A stretch of 64,000 bases of DNA from Sphingomonas sp. Root241 (GCF_001428865.1 NZ_LMIV01000002.1:186001-250000); one strand, 5' to 3'; counted from the first letter of the stretch, positions 52,693 through 62,165 are shown. Translations and numbers: made by a program. The notes: generated from the letters alone by a model not told the origin.

Positions 52693-53958
52693 GTGACCAG
52701 GTCGCCCGCTCCCCTTTCGCTCGAGACAACGCCGCCGGGGCTGCGCCGCATGCGGCTGGTCGCGACCGGGCTGCTCGTGCTGATGGCGGCGGTCTTCCTC
52801 GCCGCGCGGCAACTGCAGTATCTGCATCCCGCGATCGGCTATGTCCGCGCCTTTTCCGAAGCGGCGATGGTCGGTGGGCTGGCGGACTGGTTCGCGGTGA
52901 CGGCGTTGTTCCGCCATCCGCTCCATCTGCCGATCCCGCACACTGCGATCATCCCGCGCAACAAGGATCGTATCGCAGGCACGCTGGCGGCGTTCCTGCG
53001 CGACAATTTCCTGATCCCCAGCGTGGTCGCGCGGCGGATGCAGCGCGTCGATGTCGCGCGGGCGGCGGGGCGCTGGCTCGCCGATCCGGGAGCGGGGCGC
53101 GGACGGCTGCGCGCGGGCATCGGCCGGCTTGCCGCCGACATGCTGGAGGCGCTCGATCAGGAGCGGCTGGGCGGCATGGCCAAGCGTGCGCTGGCCGAGC
53201 GGCTGCGCGGGCTCGAGATCGCCCCGCTGCTGGGCCGCGCGCTGGCGACGGCGATGCAGGAGGATCGCCACCGGCCGCTGCTCGACGGTATCGTCCATTG
53301 GGCCGCCAAGGTGCTCGACGCCAACGAGCACATGATTCGCCAGATGGTGCACGAACGCTCGGGCTCGGTAATGCGCTGGACCGGGCTCGACGAGACGCTG
53401 GCCAACAAGATCATCGCGGGGCTCGCCAAGCTGATCGGCGACATGGCTGAGGATCCGGAACACCCGCTACGCGCCAAGGCCGAGGAGGGGCTGACGAAGC
53501 TGGCTCAGGATCTCCAGCACGATGCCGACAGGCGCGCGCAGGTTGAGGCGTTCAAGAACGAGCTGCTCGACAATCCGGCGCTGGGCGATTGGTGGATGGG
53601 CGTGTGGGAATCGGGCCGGGCGGCGCTGCTGCGGCTGGCGCGCGATCCCGATCGCGTGCTGGCAGGCGATCTCGGCGGCGCGCTGCGCCAGCTCGGCGAG
53701 ACGTTGCAGGGCGACGCGCGGCTCGCCGACACGATCAACCGCTTCGTGCGGCGCACTGCGGTCGGCGCGGCATCGGACTATGGCGACGGGATCGTCCGGC
53801 TGGTCTCGGACACGATCCGCGGCTGGGACGCGCGCACCGTGACCGGCCGGCTGGAGAACGCCGTCGGGCGCGACCTCCAATATATCCGGATCAACGGCAC
53901 TCTGGTGGGCGGAATGGTGGGCGTCGCGATCCACGCAGTGGATGCGGTGCTGCGCTAG
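52693..53958 (+). CDS. DUF445 family membrane protein
   Basis: 421 residues. An N-terminal helix (LVATGLLVLMAAVFLAARQL) is followed by the DUF445 core: AFSEAAMVGGLADWFAVTALFRHPLHLPIPHTAIIPRNKDRI. There is a long helical middle, and the C-terminal helix VGRDLQYIRINGTLVGGMVGVAIHAV returns to the membrane. The family is widespread and of unknown function. The GTG at 52693 has GGGGAG three bases upstream. Confidence 0.88.
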   Translation: MTRSPAPLSLETTPPGLRRMRLVATGLLVLMAAVFLAARQLQYLHPAIGYVRAFSEAAMVGGLADWFAVTALFRHPLHLPIPHTAIIPRNKDRIAGTLAAFLRDNFLIPSVVARRMQRVDVARAAGRWLADPGAGRGRLRAGIGRLAADMLEALDQERLGGMAKRALAERLRGLEIAPLLGRALATAMQEDRHRPLLDGIVHWAAKVLDANEHMIRQMVHERSGSVMRWTGLDETLANKIIAGLAKLIGDMAEDPEHPLRAKAEEGLTKLAQDLQHDADRRAQVEAFKNELLDNPALGDWWMGVWESGRAALLRLARDPDRVLAGDLGGALRQLGETLQGDARLADTINRFVRRTAVGAASDYGDGIVRLVSDTIRGWDARTVTGRLENAVGRDLQYIRINGTLVGGMVGVAIHAVDAVLR

Positions 53959-54043
53959 CGCGATCGTCCGATTAAGGGTCGACGCCTGCGGTCCCGCCTG
54001 TCACCTTTCGCGGCAATCACCTCACTGGAGAGAGCCCGTCGCG

Positions 54044-54454
54044 ATGATCCTTGCAGCCTTTCTCGCTTTTGCCGTCGCCGCGCCGGCCGACGATACCGGC
54101 ATCCTCGCGTTCGCCGATGCCTTCGACCGCGCGCAGCTGGCGCAGGACGCTGCGGCGCTGAACGAGATGGTCGCCGATGAGCTCGTGTTCATCGACGGAT
54201 CGGGCAAGCGGCAGGGGAAGAAGGAGTTCATCGCCGGCTGGACCAGCGCGGGCGACCGGTTCGATCCGGTAACGCTGCTCGATCGCAAGGTGGTTCCGCT
54301 CGGCGGCGATGCCGCGATCATCAATGCCGAGACCACGCTGGGCGGCACCTCGGGCGGGCACCGCTTCGCCAGCCGCATCCGTTTCGCGGACACTTTCCGC
54401 CGCGTGGGCGGAAAATGGCGCGCAGTGCACATTCAGGTGACGCCGATCCGCTAA
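54044..54454 (+). CDS. Secreted SnoaL/DUF4440-like protein
   Basis: 136 residues. A signal peptide (MILAAFLAFAVAAPA) precedes an NTF2-fold domain: FADAFDRAQLAQDAAALNEMVADELVFIDGSGKRQGKKEFI, then FADTFRRVGGKWRAVHIQVTPI. The role is unknown. Its stop overlaps the convergent HAD gene by 4 bp. Confidence 0.8.
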   Translation: MILAAFLAFAVAAPADDTGILAFADAFDRAQLAQDAAALNEMVADELVFIDGSGKRQGKKEFIAGWTSAGDRFDPVTLLDRKVVPLGGDAAIINAETTLGGTSGGHRFASRIRFADTFRRVGGKWRAVHIQVTPIR

Positions 54455-55125
54455 TATCTCCAGTCGAGCAGCGGCCAGCCGCGCTCGGCGGCGAGGCTGC
54501 GGAGCGGGCCATGGGCATTCACTGCGAACGGCTCGTCGGCCCATTCGAGCAGCGGCGTATCCGAGACATGATCCGAATAGGCGCGGACATGGACGTCGCC
54601 CCGCGCGATCCCCGCACCTTGCATCCATGCCTCGATCATGTGGAGCTTTGCGGGCCCGTAACAGTTGTCCCCCTCGATCAGGGAGAGAATACGGCCTTGC
54701 CCATCGCGCTTCGCCTGTGTGGCGACCACATCGTCGAAGCCCAGCAGCCGGGCGATCCCCGCGGCGTAATAGCCATGCGAGGCCGTCGCCATCACCAGCC
54801 GGTAGCCCGCCGCGCGGTCCGCCGCGATCCGTTCGCGCGCACCGTGGAGTACGCCCGCGGCGATCTCGGCTGCGGCGAAGGTCCCGGCCACGGCCTCCAG
54901 ATCGGCGGGGGCGAGCGCGCGACCGAGCAGCAGCCGCTGCGAAAGCTGCTTGAGCGCCGCGCGATCGATCAGCTTGAGCAGATAGCCCAGCCCGGCGATT
55001 CCGACGATCGGCATAAATGCCAGCCGCCACGGCGCCCGGCTGCGCGCCGCATGCACCAGGAAGCGCGTCCAGGTGGGCGTCGCAGTGATCGTCTTGTCCA
55101 TGTCGTAGATTGCAAGGTGCCGCAT
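54451..55125 (-). CDS. HAD-IB family phosphatase
   Basis: 224 residues. The HAD motif I is AIYDMDKTITATPTW (DxDxT), motif II is VMATAS, and motif III is in RAYSDHVSDTPLLEWAD. A hydrophobic helix (LAFMPIVGIAGLGYLLKLI) lies in the cap region, as in phosphatidylglycerophosphatase C (PgpC) and the related CicA of Caulobacter. A phospholipid or phosphoserine-type substrate is plausible. It is divergent from the Mla operon. Confidence 0.85.
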   Translation of the reverse strand: MRHLAIYDMDKTITATPTWTRFLVHAARSRAPWRLAFMPIVGIAGLGYLLKLIDRAALKQLSQRLLLGRALAPADLEAVAGTFAAAEIAAGVLHGARERIAADRAAGYRLVMATASHGYYAAGIARLLGFDDVVATQAKRDGQGRILSLIEGDNCYGPAKLHMIEAWMQGAGIARGDVHVRAYSDHVSDTPLLEWADEPFAVNAHGPLRSLAAERGWPLLDWRY

Positions 55126-55201
55126 TGGCGCATCTAGGCCGCGTCGGCATGCCTGAGCAAATCCTTGCCGTTCCACCGCGAATCGCCGAAAGGTGGCAGC
55201 G

Positions 55202-56311
55202 ATGAGGGGAAGCGCGGATTTCGAGCAGATCGATGCGGGCGGCGCCACGACGCTGCGCTTCACCGGCAATTTGTCGCTCGCCTGCCTGCGCGACCTGCCC
55301 GAGCGGCTCAATGCGATCGAGGGTGACGTCGCCAGGCTCGATCTGAGCCAGGTCGAGCGGATCGACACCGTCGGCGCCTGGCTGATCCACCGTTTCGCGC
55401 GCGACCATGGCTCGAAGGTCGAAGGACTCGAGGAAGACGAGCAGCATCTGTTCGATCAGGTGGCTGCCGCCGAGCATCCGATCGAGCTTCCTCGCAAACC
55501 CGCCGATCCGTTCACGCGGATGCTGGGCGAAGTCGGCGATGCGATCTTCGTCGCGGGCCACACGCTATATGGCCTGCTCGGCTTCATGGGTGCGACGACG
55601 ATCGCGTTCTGGAACGTGTTCACCCATCCCCGCCGCTTCCGCTTCAACGCGACGGTGCACCGGTTCGAGGTCGTCGGCGTCTCCGCGCTCGGCATCATCG
55701 GGCTGATGAGCTTCCTGATCGGCATCGTCATCGCGCAGCAGGGCGCGGTGCAGCTCCGCCAGTTCGGCGCCGAAGTCTATACGATCAATCTGGTCGGCCG
55801 CATCACGCTGCGCGAGCTCGGCGTGCTGATGACCGCGATCATGGTCGCGGGCCGATCGGGATCGGCGTTCGCCGCGCAGATCGGCACGATGAAGCTCACC
55901 GAAGAGATCGACGCGATGCGCACGATCGGCGTCTCGCCGATGGAGGCCCTGGTGGTGCCGCGCACGCTCGCCGTGGTGCTGATGATGCCGCTGCTTGGTT
56001 TCTATGCGTCGCTGGTCGCGATCATGGGCGGTGGGCTGCTCTGCTGGATCAGCCTCGACATCCCTCCGGTGACCTTCATCCAGCGCATTCGCGAGGTCGT
56101 ACCGCTCACCGATCTGTGGGTCGGGCTGGTCAAGGCGCCGGTGTTCGGCGCGATCATCGCCATTTCGGGCTGCTTCCAGGGGATGCAGGTCGAGGGCGAT
56201 GCCGAGCAGGTGGGCAACCGCACGACGATCGCCGTGGTGCAGGCGATTTTCCTCGTGATCGTGCTCGACGCCTTCTTCGCGGTGTTCTTCAGCGAGGTGG
56301 GCTGGATATGA
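55202..56311 (+). CDS. MlaE-type ABC permease with N-terminal STAS domain
   Basis: 369 residues. Residues about 5-95 form a STAS-like domain (TLRFTGNLSLACLRDLPERL, ARLDLSQVERIDTVGAWLIHRF). In E. coli this activity is a separate protein, MlaB. The MlaE permease (about 125-365) follows, with VVGVSALGIIGLMSFLIGIVIAQQGA, ELGVLMTAIMVAGRSGSAFAAQIGTMKLTEEIDAM and VLDAFFAVFFSEVGWI. It handles phospholipid transport between the membranes. The ATG at 55202 has AAAGGTGG upstream; a GTG three codons earlier is possible. It overlaps the ATPase gene by ATGA. Confidence 0.93.
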   Translation: MRGSADFEQIDAGGATTLRFTGNLSLACLRDLPERLNAIEGDVARLDLSQVERIDTVGAWLIHRFARDHGSKVEGLEEDEQHLFDQVAAAEHPIELPRKPADPFTRMLGEVGDAIFVAGHTLYGLLGFMGATTIAFWNVFTHPRRFRFNATVHRFEVVGVSALGIIGLMSFLIGIVIAQQGAVQLRQFGAEVYTINLVGRITLRELGVLMTAIMVAGRSGSAFAAQIGTMKLTEEIDAMRTIGVSPMEALVVPRTLAVVLMMPLLGFYASLVAIMGGGLLCWISLDIPPVTFIQRIREVVPLTDLWVGLVKAPVFGAIIAISGCFQGMQVEGDAEQVGNRTTIAVVQAIFLVIVLDAFFAVFFSEVGWI

Positions 56312-57114
56312 TGGTCCGCCGCGAACAGGAAGACGTGATCATTCGCGTCCAGGGCCTCAGGAACGGCTTTGGCGAGCAGATCGTCCATGAGGGGCTCGAC
56401 CTCGAGGTACGGCGCGGCGAGATCCTCGGCGTGGTCGGCGGGTCGGGTACGGGCAAGTCGGTGCTGATGCGCTCGATCGTTGGGCTCCAGACCCCGCTCG
56501 AAGGCAGTATCGAAGTGTTCGGCGAGAACACGATCGGTCGCGAGGAAACCGAGGCGATCAACATCCGCAAGCGCTGGGGCGTGCTGTTCCAGGGTGGCGC
56601 ATTGTTCTCGACGCTGACCGTTTCGGAGAATGTCCAGGTCCCGATCAAGGAATTCTATCCTGGGCTGGATCAGGCGCTGCTCGAGGAGATCGCCGCATAC
56701 AAGGTGGTGATGACCGGGCTTCCGCCCGATGCCAGCCCCAAATTCCCCGCCGAGCTTTCAGGCGGCATGAAGAAGCGCGCCGGCCTCGCGCGCGCGCTGG
56801 CGCTCGATCCCGAATTGCTGTTCCTCGACGAGCCCACTGCCGGCCTAGATCCAATTGGCGCGGCTGCGTTCGACGAGCTCACCGCTTCGCTCCAAAAGAC
56901 CTTGGGGCTGACGGTGTTCCTGATCACGCACGATCTCGACACGCTCTATGCGATCTGCGACCGCGTCGCGGTGCTCGCCGACAAGCGCGTGATCGCGGTT
57001 GGGACGATCGACGAATTGCTCGCGCTGGATCATCCGTGGATCGAGGAATATTTCAAGGGGCCGCGCGGACGCGCCGCGGTCGCCAGCGCCGAACGGGCGC
57101 AAGCGAGGACATGA
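56308..57114 (+). CDS. MlaF-type ABC transporter ATP-binding protein
   Basis: 268 residues. Walker A is GGSGTGKSV (about 47-55). The Q-loop is VLFQGGALFSTLTV, the signature is AELSGGMKKRAGLARALAL, and Walker B with the catalytic Glu is ELLFLDEPTAGLDP. The H-loop is LITHDLDTL. The sequence is characteristic of the Mla/Mce ATPase subfamily (SGGMKKR). It powers the STAS-MlaE permease. Confidence 0.94.
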   Translation: MMVRREQEDVIIRVQGLRNGFGEQIVHEGLDLEVRRGEILGVVGGSGTGKSVLMRSIVGLQTPLEGSIEVFGENTIGREETEAINIRKRWGVLFQGGALFSTLTVSENVQVPIKEFYPGLDQALLEEIAAYKVVMTGLPPDASPKFPAELSGGMKKRAGLARALALDPELLFLDEPTAGLDPIGAAAFDELTASLQKTLGLTVFLITHDLDTLYAICDRVAVLADKRVIAVGTIDELLALDHPWIEEYFKGPRGRAAVASAERAQART

Positions 57115-57121
57115 GGCTCTG

Positions 57122-58084
57122 ATGGAAACGCGATCGAACCATGTACTCGTCGGCGCGGTGGTGCTGATCCTCCTCGCGGTCCTGGCCCTGTTCATCGTCT
57201 GGCTGGCGCGGCTCGGCGGCGGGAACGAGCGCCAGTACGACATCTTCTTCAAGCAGGCGGTCGACGGGCTCAATCCCGGTTCGGCGGTGAGCTTCTCGGG
57301 CGTGCCTTCGGGGCAGGTCAAGGAGATCAGCTTCTGGAAGCCCGATCCCAGCCTCGTCCGCGTCCGCATCAGCGTCAACGACGACGTGCCGATCCTCGAA
57401 GGCACCACCGCCTCGATCCAGGGTAGCTTCACCGGCCCGAGCACCGTGCAGCTCGACGGCGCGGTGAAGGGTGCGCCGTCGATCCGCTGCCCCGAGCAGA
57501 ACCCGCGCGCAGCCTGCCCGCTGGGCGTGCCGGTGATCCCGACCAAGCAAGGCGGTCTCGGCGCGCTGCTCAACTCCGCGCCGCAGCTGCTCGAACGCAT
57601 CTCGACGCTGACCGAGCGCCTCTCCGAGCTGCTCGGCGACAAGAACCAGAATTCGATCGCCGGCATCCTGGCCAACACTAATCGGCTGACCGACGCGCTT
57701 GCCGATCGCGGGCCGGAGATCGCCGCGACGCTCGCCGAGACGCGGCTCGCGATCCAGAAGTTCGGGCTGGCGACCGAGGAACTCGGCAAGCTCGCCACCA
57801 CCACCAACGGCGTACTCGCGGACGACGTTCGCCCGACGATCGCCAACCTCAACCGCACGATCGCTTCCGCGCGCAAGTCGATGGAGACGCTCGACGCGAC
57901 GATCGGCGATGCGCGGCCGGGGCTCCAGGCGCTGTCGAAGAAGACGATCCCCGAGATCGGGCAACTCGTCCAGGATCTGCGCGTGATGTCGACCAGCCTG
58001 GCATCGGTGGCGGAGAAGCTCGATCAGGGCGGCGCATCGAGCCTGGTCGGCTCGCCCAAGCTGCCCGACTACAAACCCAAATGA
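57122..58084 (+). CDS. MlaD/MCE-domain substrate-binding protein
   Basis: 320 residues. One N-terminal anchor (HVLVGAVVLILLAVLALFIVWLARL) precedes a single MCE domain (about 38-150; YDIFFKQAVDGLNPGSAVSFSGVPSGQVKEI, VPILEGTTASIQGSFTGPSTVQL). A long helical region follows, rich in Leu heptads (LLERISTLTERLSELLG and onward), likely forming a periplasmic coiled coil or tube. This extended architecture suits lipid transport across the periplasm. Confidence 0.93.
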   Translation: METRSNHVLVGAVVLILLAVLALFIVWLARLGGGNERQYDIFFKQAVDGLNPGSAVSFSGVPSGQVKEISFWKPDPSLVRVRISVNDDVPILEGTTASIQGSFTGPSTVQLDGAVKGAPSIRCPEQNPRAACPLGVPVIPTKQGGLGALLNSAPQLLERISTLTERLSELLGDKNQNSIAGILANTNRLTDALADRGPEIAATLAETRLAIQKFGLATEELGKLATTTNGVLADDVRPTIANLNRTIASARKSMETLDATIGDARPGLQALSKKTIPEIGQLVQDLRVMSTSLASVAEKLDQGGASSLVGSPKLPDYKPK

Positions 58085-58686
58085 GGCCCATGATGAACAA
58101 GCGCGCTTTGCTCCTCGCCCCGCCGCTGCTCGCGGCCTCGCTGAGCGGCTGCATCTCGTTCGGCGGCAAGCCGCCCAAATCGCTGTTGACGCTGACCCCG
58201 GCCGCCGCCTTGCCGGTCGGCGAATCGCAACGGTCGAACGTCGCGGCGACGATCACAATCGCGGTGCCGTCGCTCCCGCAGGAGCTCGCCTCCTCGCGGA
58301 TCCCGGTGCATTCGGGCGGGACGGCGATCGCCTTCGTCAAGGACGCGCAATGGGTCGAGCGTCCGTCGCAATTGTTCCAGCGGCTGCTCGGCGACACGAT
58401 CACCGCCAAGACCGGGCGGCTGGTATTGAGTTCGCGCCAGTCGATGCTCGATCCCGGCGCCTATTTGATGGGCGAACTGCGCCGCTTCGGCGTGGAGGAA
58501 GAGACGAAGGAGGCGGTCGTCACTTATGACGCCGCGCTGATCCGCGGCCCCGAAAGCGTGGTCGAGAAGCGCCGTTTCGAGGCGCGTGTGCAGGTGACCG
58601 AGATCGAAGCCGCCTCGGCCGGCGCGGCGCTCAACGATGCGGCCAACCAGGTCGCGGCGCAAGTCGCGGAATGGGTGGGCAAGTAA
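58081..58686 (+). CDS. ABC-type transport auxiliary lipoprotein (PqiC/DUF330-like)
   Basis: 201 residues. A lipoprotein signal (LLLAPPLLAASLSGC) precedes the auxiliary lipoprotein domain (KSLLTLTPAAALPVGES, ATITIAVPSLPQELASSRIPVHSGG, QWVERPSQLFQRLLGDTI). It is probably the outer-membrane partner of the MCE protein. The ATG at 58081 overlaps the preceding stop (ATGA); another ATG at 58093 is also plausible. Confidence 0.88.
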   Translation: MRPMMNKRALLLAPPLLAASLSGCISFGGKPPKSLLTLTPAAALPVGESQRSNVAATITIAVPSLPQELASSRIPVHSGGTAIAFVKDAQWVERPSQLFQRLLGDTITAKTGRLVLSSRQSMLDPGAYLMGELRRFGVEEETKEAVVTYDAALIRGPESVVEKRRFEARVQVTEIEAASAGAALNDAANQVAAQVAEWVGK

Positions 58687-58694
58687 CGCTCATT

Positions 58695-59561
58695 TTAGGG
58701 CGCGCGGCGGATCGGTGCCTGCGCATTGCAGATATCGGCGCCACCCGCGGGCACGGTAAAGAAGGGCGGCTTGCGGTTCTCGCGCTCGCCCAGCCACGCG
58801 GCGAAGCGGACATTGTCGGTCGCGCGATATTGGAAGCGCGGGCGCTCGTCCTCGGGCAATTGGCTGGCCAGCCGCACTGACAGGATCGGCAGGCGCTCGG
58901 CCTCGTTCTCGTAGACGCCGAGGCCGCCGCCGCCGCGCGGCAGGCTCGAGAGCCATTGCATGCCCTCGACGACACGGCCGACCAGTGCGATGTTGCGGTC
59001 GAGATGGCGCGGCGCATGGCCGATCACGGTATAGAGCTCGGCGCCGCTGCCGGTGCTCGGCGCGAGATCGCGCGCGACGCCGACCATGCCGTAGCAATGG
59101 GTGAGCCAGCTCGCCTTGCCGTCGGTCGCGAGCGGCCAGCCATCGGCGCTGTGGCTCGTCTTCGTCGCATAGGGATCGGTCCGCGCGAGGCTGGTCACGC
59201 CGTCGAAACGTGCCCATTCATATTCGGCGGGCGGGTTCGCGATCACGCTGGGCGGCAGCGGCTTCTTCTCGGTCGCGTCGCCCCATTGGGTGACGTAATT
59301 GTCCTGGACGCGATAGACGCTGGTGCCGTCCCACCAATGTGCCTCGGCGAGCTTGCGGATATTGGTGACGTGCGCCGGCGCATAATGCGGCGCGAGCCGG
59401 ATATAGACCTGGTGCCCGCCCTGCAGCGTCATGACGAGCATCTCGTTGTCGGGAATCGGCTGCCAATCGGCGGCGATCGCGTCGGCGGCGGAGGGTGCGG
59501 TCTGGGCGAGGGCCGGGACAGCGGCGGCGAGCGCGGAAAGCGCGAGCAAGGGCTTGAGCAT
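58695..59561 (-). CDS. Periplasmic cyclophilin-type peptidyl-prolyl isomerase
   Basis: 288 residues. A signal peptide ([20 protein letters not shown]) precedes a cyclophilin-like barrel: [44 protein letters not shown], then [16 protein letters not shown] and [23 protein letters not shown]. The domain is longer than in standard cyclophilins, with an extra segment after the first Gln motif and a C-terminal extension. It probably assists folding of envelope proteins. It converges on the Mla operon with 8 bp between stops. Confidence 0.9.
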   Translation of the reverse strand: MLKPLLALSALAAAVPALAQTAPSAADAIAADWQPIPDNEMLVMTLQGGHQVYIRLAPHYAPAHVTNIRKLAEAHWWDGTSVYRVQDNYVTQWGDATEKKPLPPSVIANPPAEYEWARFDGVTSLARTDPYATKTSHSADGWPLATDGKASWLTHCYGMVGVARDLAPSTGSGAELYTVIGHAPRHLDRNIALVGRVVEGMQWLSSLPRGGGGLGVYENEAERLPILSVRLASQLPEDERPRFQYRATDNVRFAAWLGERENRKPPFFTVPAGGADICNAQAPIRRAP

Positions 59562-59637
59562 GGCTTCAGACTGGCACGCGCGCCTGCGCTTGCCTAGCCT
59601 GCCTGCACGGGCTAGGGCCGCGCCTTCCGGGTAATGC

Positions 59638-59728
59638 GGAGCGGTGGCCGAGTGGTCGAAGGCGCTCGCCTGGAAAGTGAGTATACGCCAAAAGCGTATC
59701 GAGGGTTCGAATCCCTCCCGCTCCGCCA
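59638..59728 (+). tRNA. tRNA-Ser (anticodon GGA)
   Basis: The acceptor stem GGAGCGG (59638-59644) pairs with CCGCTCC, followed by G and an encoded CCA (59726-59728). The anticodon loop CTGGAAA gives GGA, reading UCC/UCU. The long variable arm (TACGCCAAAAGCGTA region) and T-arm GGGTTCGAATCCC are those of a class II serine tRNA. Confidence 0.97.
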
Positions 59729-60895
59729 CAATGCTTTGGTTTTATTGGGTAATTTTTCGCTTGAGCCCTCTGCAACCCGGTCCGCAACTTGGGTTCGGAT
59801 GCGAGTTGATACGATCAAGCGGGGGGCCAAGTGCGGACGAACCGCGGACATTAGACTCCCAGTTGAACAAAAGGCTTGCCTTGAGCCACCTCGCTCCGCT
59901 GACCTGCGTGCGAATGGGTTGCCTATCGCCGGCTTCGAGGCAGTCTAATTGGGCGCCACGAGGATGGCGCCGAGGCGTGAGAACTTTGCTTGAGAGTCGA
60001 GACCCGCAACCCTTCGGCCAGGTGGCTGAAGCGTATGTCCAAGCCGCTTGCGGCCAATGCATCGGCGCATTTCTCAAATTTGAGCAGATCGACGAACACC
60101 GAACTTCCCGGACGCGAACATCGCGCTGAGCACGCTGTCCGAGGCTGGGCGGGCATCGAATTGCACCAATCCGCGAGCTGCGCGGCAACATCACGCCCGT
60201 CACGGCGTAGCTGGGCGACGGTCCGGTTGTAGCTTCGGCCGAGTTGCACAATGCGGACCGTGCGGCCTGCGAGCAGCCCGCGCACCAGCGCGGTCGCCGT
60301 ACGAACGCACTGGCGAGAAGAGGGTCAATGCCGGAATCTCCATATGACCCGCCGCGGTCTCTCGCGCAATCGAGAGCGCGCGGTGGCAACCGCGTAGGAT
60401 CAGGCGCAGCGAGCGCCGACGATGTTGGGAAGGGCGGACAGGAGCTGATGCACAAAGCCGGTTGATACCGCCGGAGCAGGAAAACCCATTTGGGCCGTGC
60501 ACTTCGAGCGCGAGCTAACGATCGGGACCTGAACCGCGCGAATGGCATTATGGCCAGCGGCGCATGACAAGGCCGCATCACAGGTCGAACACATGGCCGC
60601 ACCAACCAGCACTGCGAGAGATCAGAAACCCTTTGCCAACGGAGGGCCGTCCACACACGGACCAGACGTGATCGTTGAACGGATGGTCGGAATGGCCGGA
60701 ATTGGGCCGGGTGCTGCCCGGCTGCTCCCGGGCGGCACAACCGCGAAACCGGACATTGCAGATAGCAGGTGCATCGCCAACCAGCCCGTCGGATGGATAC
60801 TGCAATTGCCCGACAGGTCTTTGTCTGACAGGCTTTACGTGGAGGCTATCGGTCGCGGATTGAACCGGGCAGCCTATAGCCTGCACTAACAGGCC
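59729..60895. other. About 1.2 kb without a recognisable gene downstream of tRNA-Ser
   Basis: Several open frames exist on both strands, including one of 332 codons on the minus strand (59742-60740). Their products are Cys/Arg/Pro/Ser-rich with no domain I recognise, as expected of antisense or eroded sequence. The composition is less regular than neighbouring coding DNA. The position next to a tRNA gene suits the remains of an integrated element, but no intact integrase and no direct repeat of the tRNA 3' end was found inside the window. Confidence 0.35.
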
Positions 60896-60952
60896 ATGCG
60901 GCACGGACGAGGCGCGTTGAACGAACGGCTCTCAACAAAAGGCGGGACAAAA

Positions 60953-61516
60953 ATGGCGGCGCGCGGCGGCGACGAGGAGGAACTTCGCCTCATCGCGCGC
61001 GTGGCGGAGCGCGATCTGGAGGCGTTCGAGCAACTCTATCGCATCTACCACCGGCGATTGTCGCGTTTCCTGTTCAATCTCCTGCGCCGTCCGCCGGTGA
61101 TCGAGGAGGTTTTGAACGACACGATGATGGTGGTTTGGGAAGGTGCCGGAAGCTTCAATGGCGCGAGCAGGCTTTCGACCTGGATCTTCACCATCGCCTA
61201 TCGCAAGGCTGCCAAGGCGCTGCGCCGGCAGGACGAGCCCGTCGAGGTCGATCGTAGTGAGGAACTCGTTTCGCTCGATGCCGGCCCCGACGAGGAACTG
61301 GCGCAGGAACGCCGCCAGGCGCTGCTCGCCGAAGCGGTGGCGACGCTGTCTCCGGACCATCGGGCCGTGGTTGATCTCACTTACTTCCACGAAATGGGAT
61401 ATCGTGAGATTGCCGGGATCATGGATTGTCCGGTGGATACGGTGAAGACGCGGATGTTTCATGCTCGGCGTCAACTTCGGCGTAAACTTGGCGGCGGGCT
61501 GGCGGACTGGATATAG
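60953..61516 (+). CDS. ECF-type RNA polymerase sigma factor
   Basis: 187 residues. Sigma region 2 is about 10-80 (LIARVAERDLEAFEQLYRIYHRRLSRFLFNLL, then STWIFTIAYRKAAKALRR). Region 4 is about 125-180 (ATLSPDHRAVVDLTYFHEMGYREIAGIMDCPVDTVKTRMFHARRQL). It directs RNAP to envelope-stress-type promoters. An ATG at 60896 would add 19 residues; the ATG at 60953 begins close to the conserved region and is preferred, though both ribosome sites are weak. It is followed 10 bp later by its probable anti-sigma factor. Confidence 0.93.
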   Translation: MAARGGDEEELRLIARVAERDLEAFEQLYRIYHRRLSRFLFNLLRRPPVIEEVLNDTMMVVWEGAGSFNGASRLSTWIFTIAYRKAAKALRRQDEPVEVDRSEELVSLDAGPDEELAQERRQALLAEAVATLSPDHRAVVDLTYFHEMGYREIAGIMDCPVDTVKTRMFHARRQLRRKLGGGLADWI

Positions 61517-61526
61517 GATCATCGCG

Positions 61527-62165
61527 TTGAGCAATGTCATCAAACTCCATGGCGATCTGCACGAGCAGACGCAGGCGCTGCTTCCCTGGTACGTCAACGG
61601 CACGCTCGACACGGCCGAGGCCGCGATGGTCGAGGCGCATCTGGTCGAGTGCGCGGAGTGCCGGGGCGAGCTGGCGTTCGAACGCGCGATGGGTGGTCGG
61701 ATCGGAGGGCTTTCGATGGATGTCGAGCAAGGCTGGGCGGCTATGCGCCAACGGCTCGCGGCCGCGGAAGCGGCACCGGCACCGACCGCGCGCGTGATCC
61801 CGTTCCTGCGCCGCCGCGTCACCCTGGGCTGGGCGATCGCCGGACAGGCAGCCGCCGCGGCACTCGTTCTCGTCGCCGTCGGTTCGCTCCGGCAGGCGCC
61901 GAACGGCGCGGAATATCACGCGCTCGGCGCAGCCGGTCCCGCGCAGGCCGGCAACATGGTCGTCGTCTTCCGTCCCGAGACCGCGGAACGCGACATCCGC
62001 ACGCTGCTCGACGGCGCGCAGGCCCGCGTGGTGGAGGGACCGCTGACCACGGGCGCATGGGTATTGCGCGTCGACGGCGCGCGGCGCGACGCGGCAGTCG
62101 CGCAGCTCCGCGCCTCGCCACGCATCGCCCTTGCCGAGCCGCTGGACGGCGACGGCAAGCCGTGA
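61527..62165 (+). CDS. Transmembrane anti-sigma factor with a subtilisin pro-domain-like periplasmic region
   Basis: 212 residues. The cytoplasmic part (1-95) carries a zinc-type anti-sigma motif, HLVECAEC (His38, Cys42, Cys45). One membrane helix follows (VTLGWAIAGQAAAAALVLVAVGSL, about 98-121). The periplasmic part (about 143-206) reads MVVVFRPETAERDIRTLL, then ARVVEGPLTTGAWVLRV, then AAVAQLRASPRIALAEPL. This order resembles the inhibitor I9/subtilisin propeptide fold. The only in-frame start with a ribosome site (AGGA, spacing 7) is TTG at 61527. Its stop overlaps the subtilase start (GTGA). The pro-domain resemblance is my reading and needs a profile search. Confidence 0.85.
   Translation: MSNVIKLHGDLHEQTQALLPWYVNGTLDTAEAAMVEAHLVECAECRGELAFERAMGGRIGGLSMDVEQGWAAMRQRLAAAEAAPAPTARVIPFLRRRVTLGWAIAGQAAAAALVLVAVGSLRQAPNGAEYHALGAAGPAQAGNMVVVFRPETAERDIRTLLDGAQARVVEGPLTTGAWVLRVDGARRDAAVAQLRASPRIALAEPLDGDGKP

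Noticed and set aside
48222..52751. A 1509-codon minus-strand open frame opposite the RND efflux genes
   Set aside because: Same reasoning: low-complexity Arg/His/Asp composition and complete overlap with two unmistakable plus-strand genes.
59742..60740. 332-codon minus-strand frame after tRNA-Ser, considered as an integrase or resolvase remnant
   Set aside because: A few short stretches loosely recall recombinase C-termini, but no catalytic motif or domain could be identified, so no mobile element is claimed.
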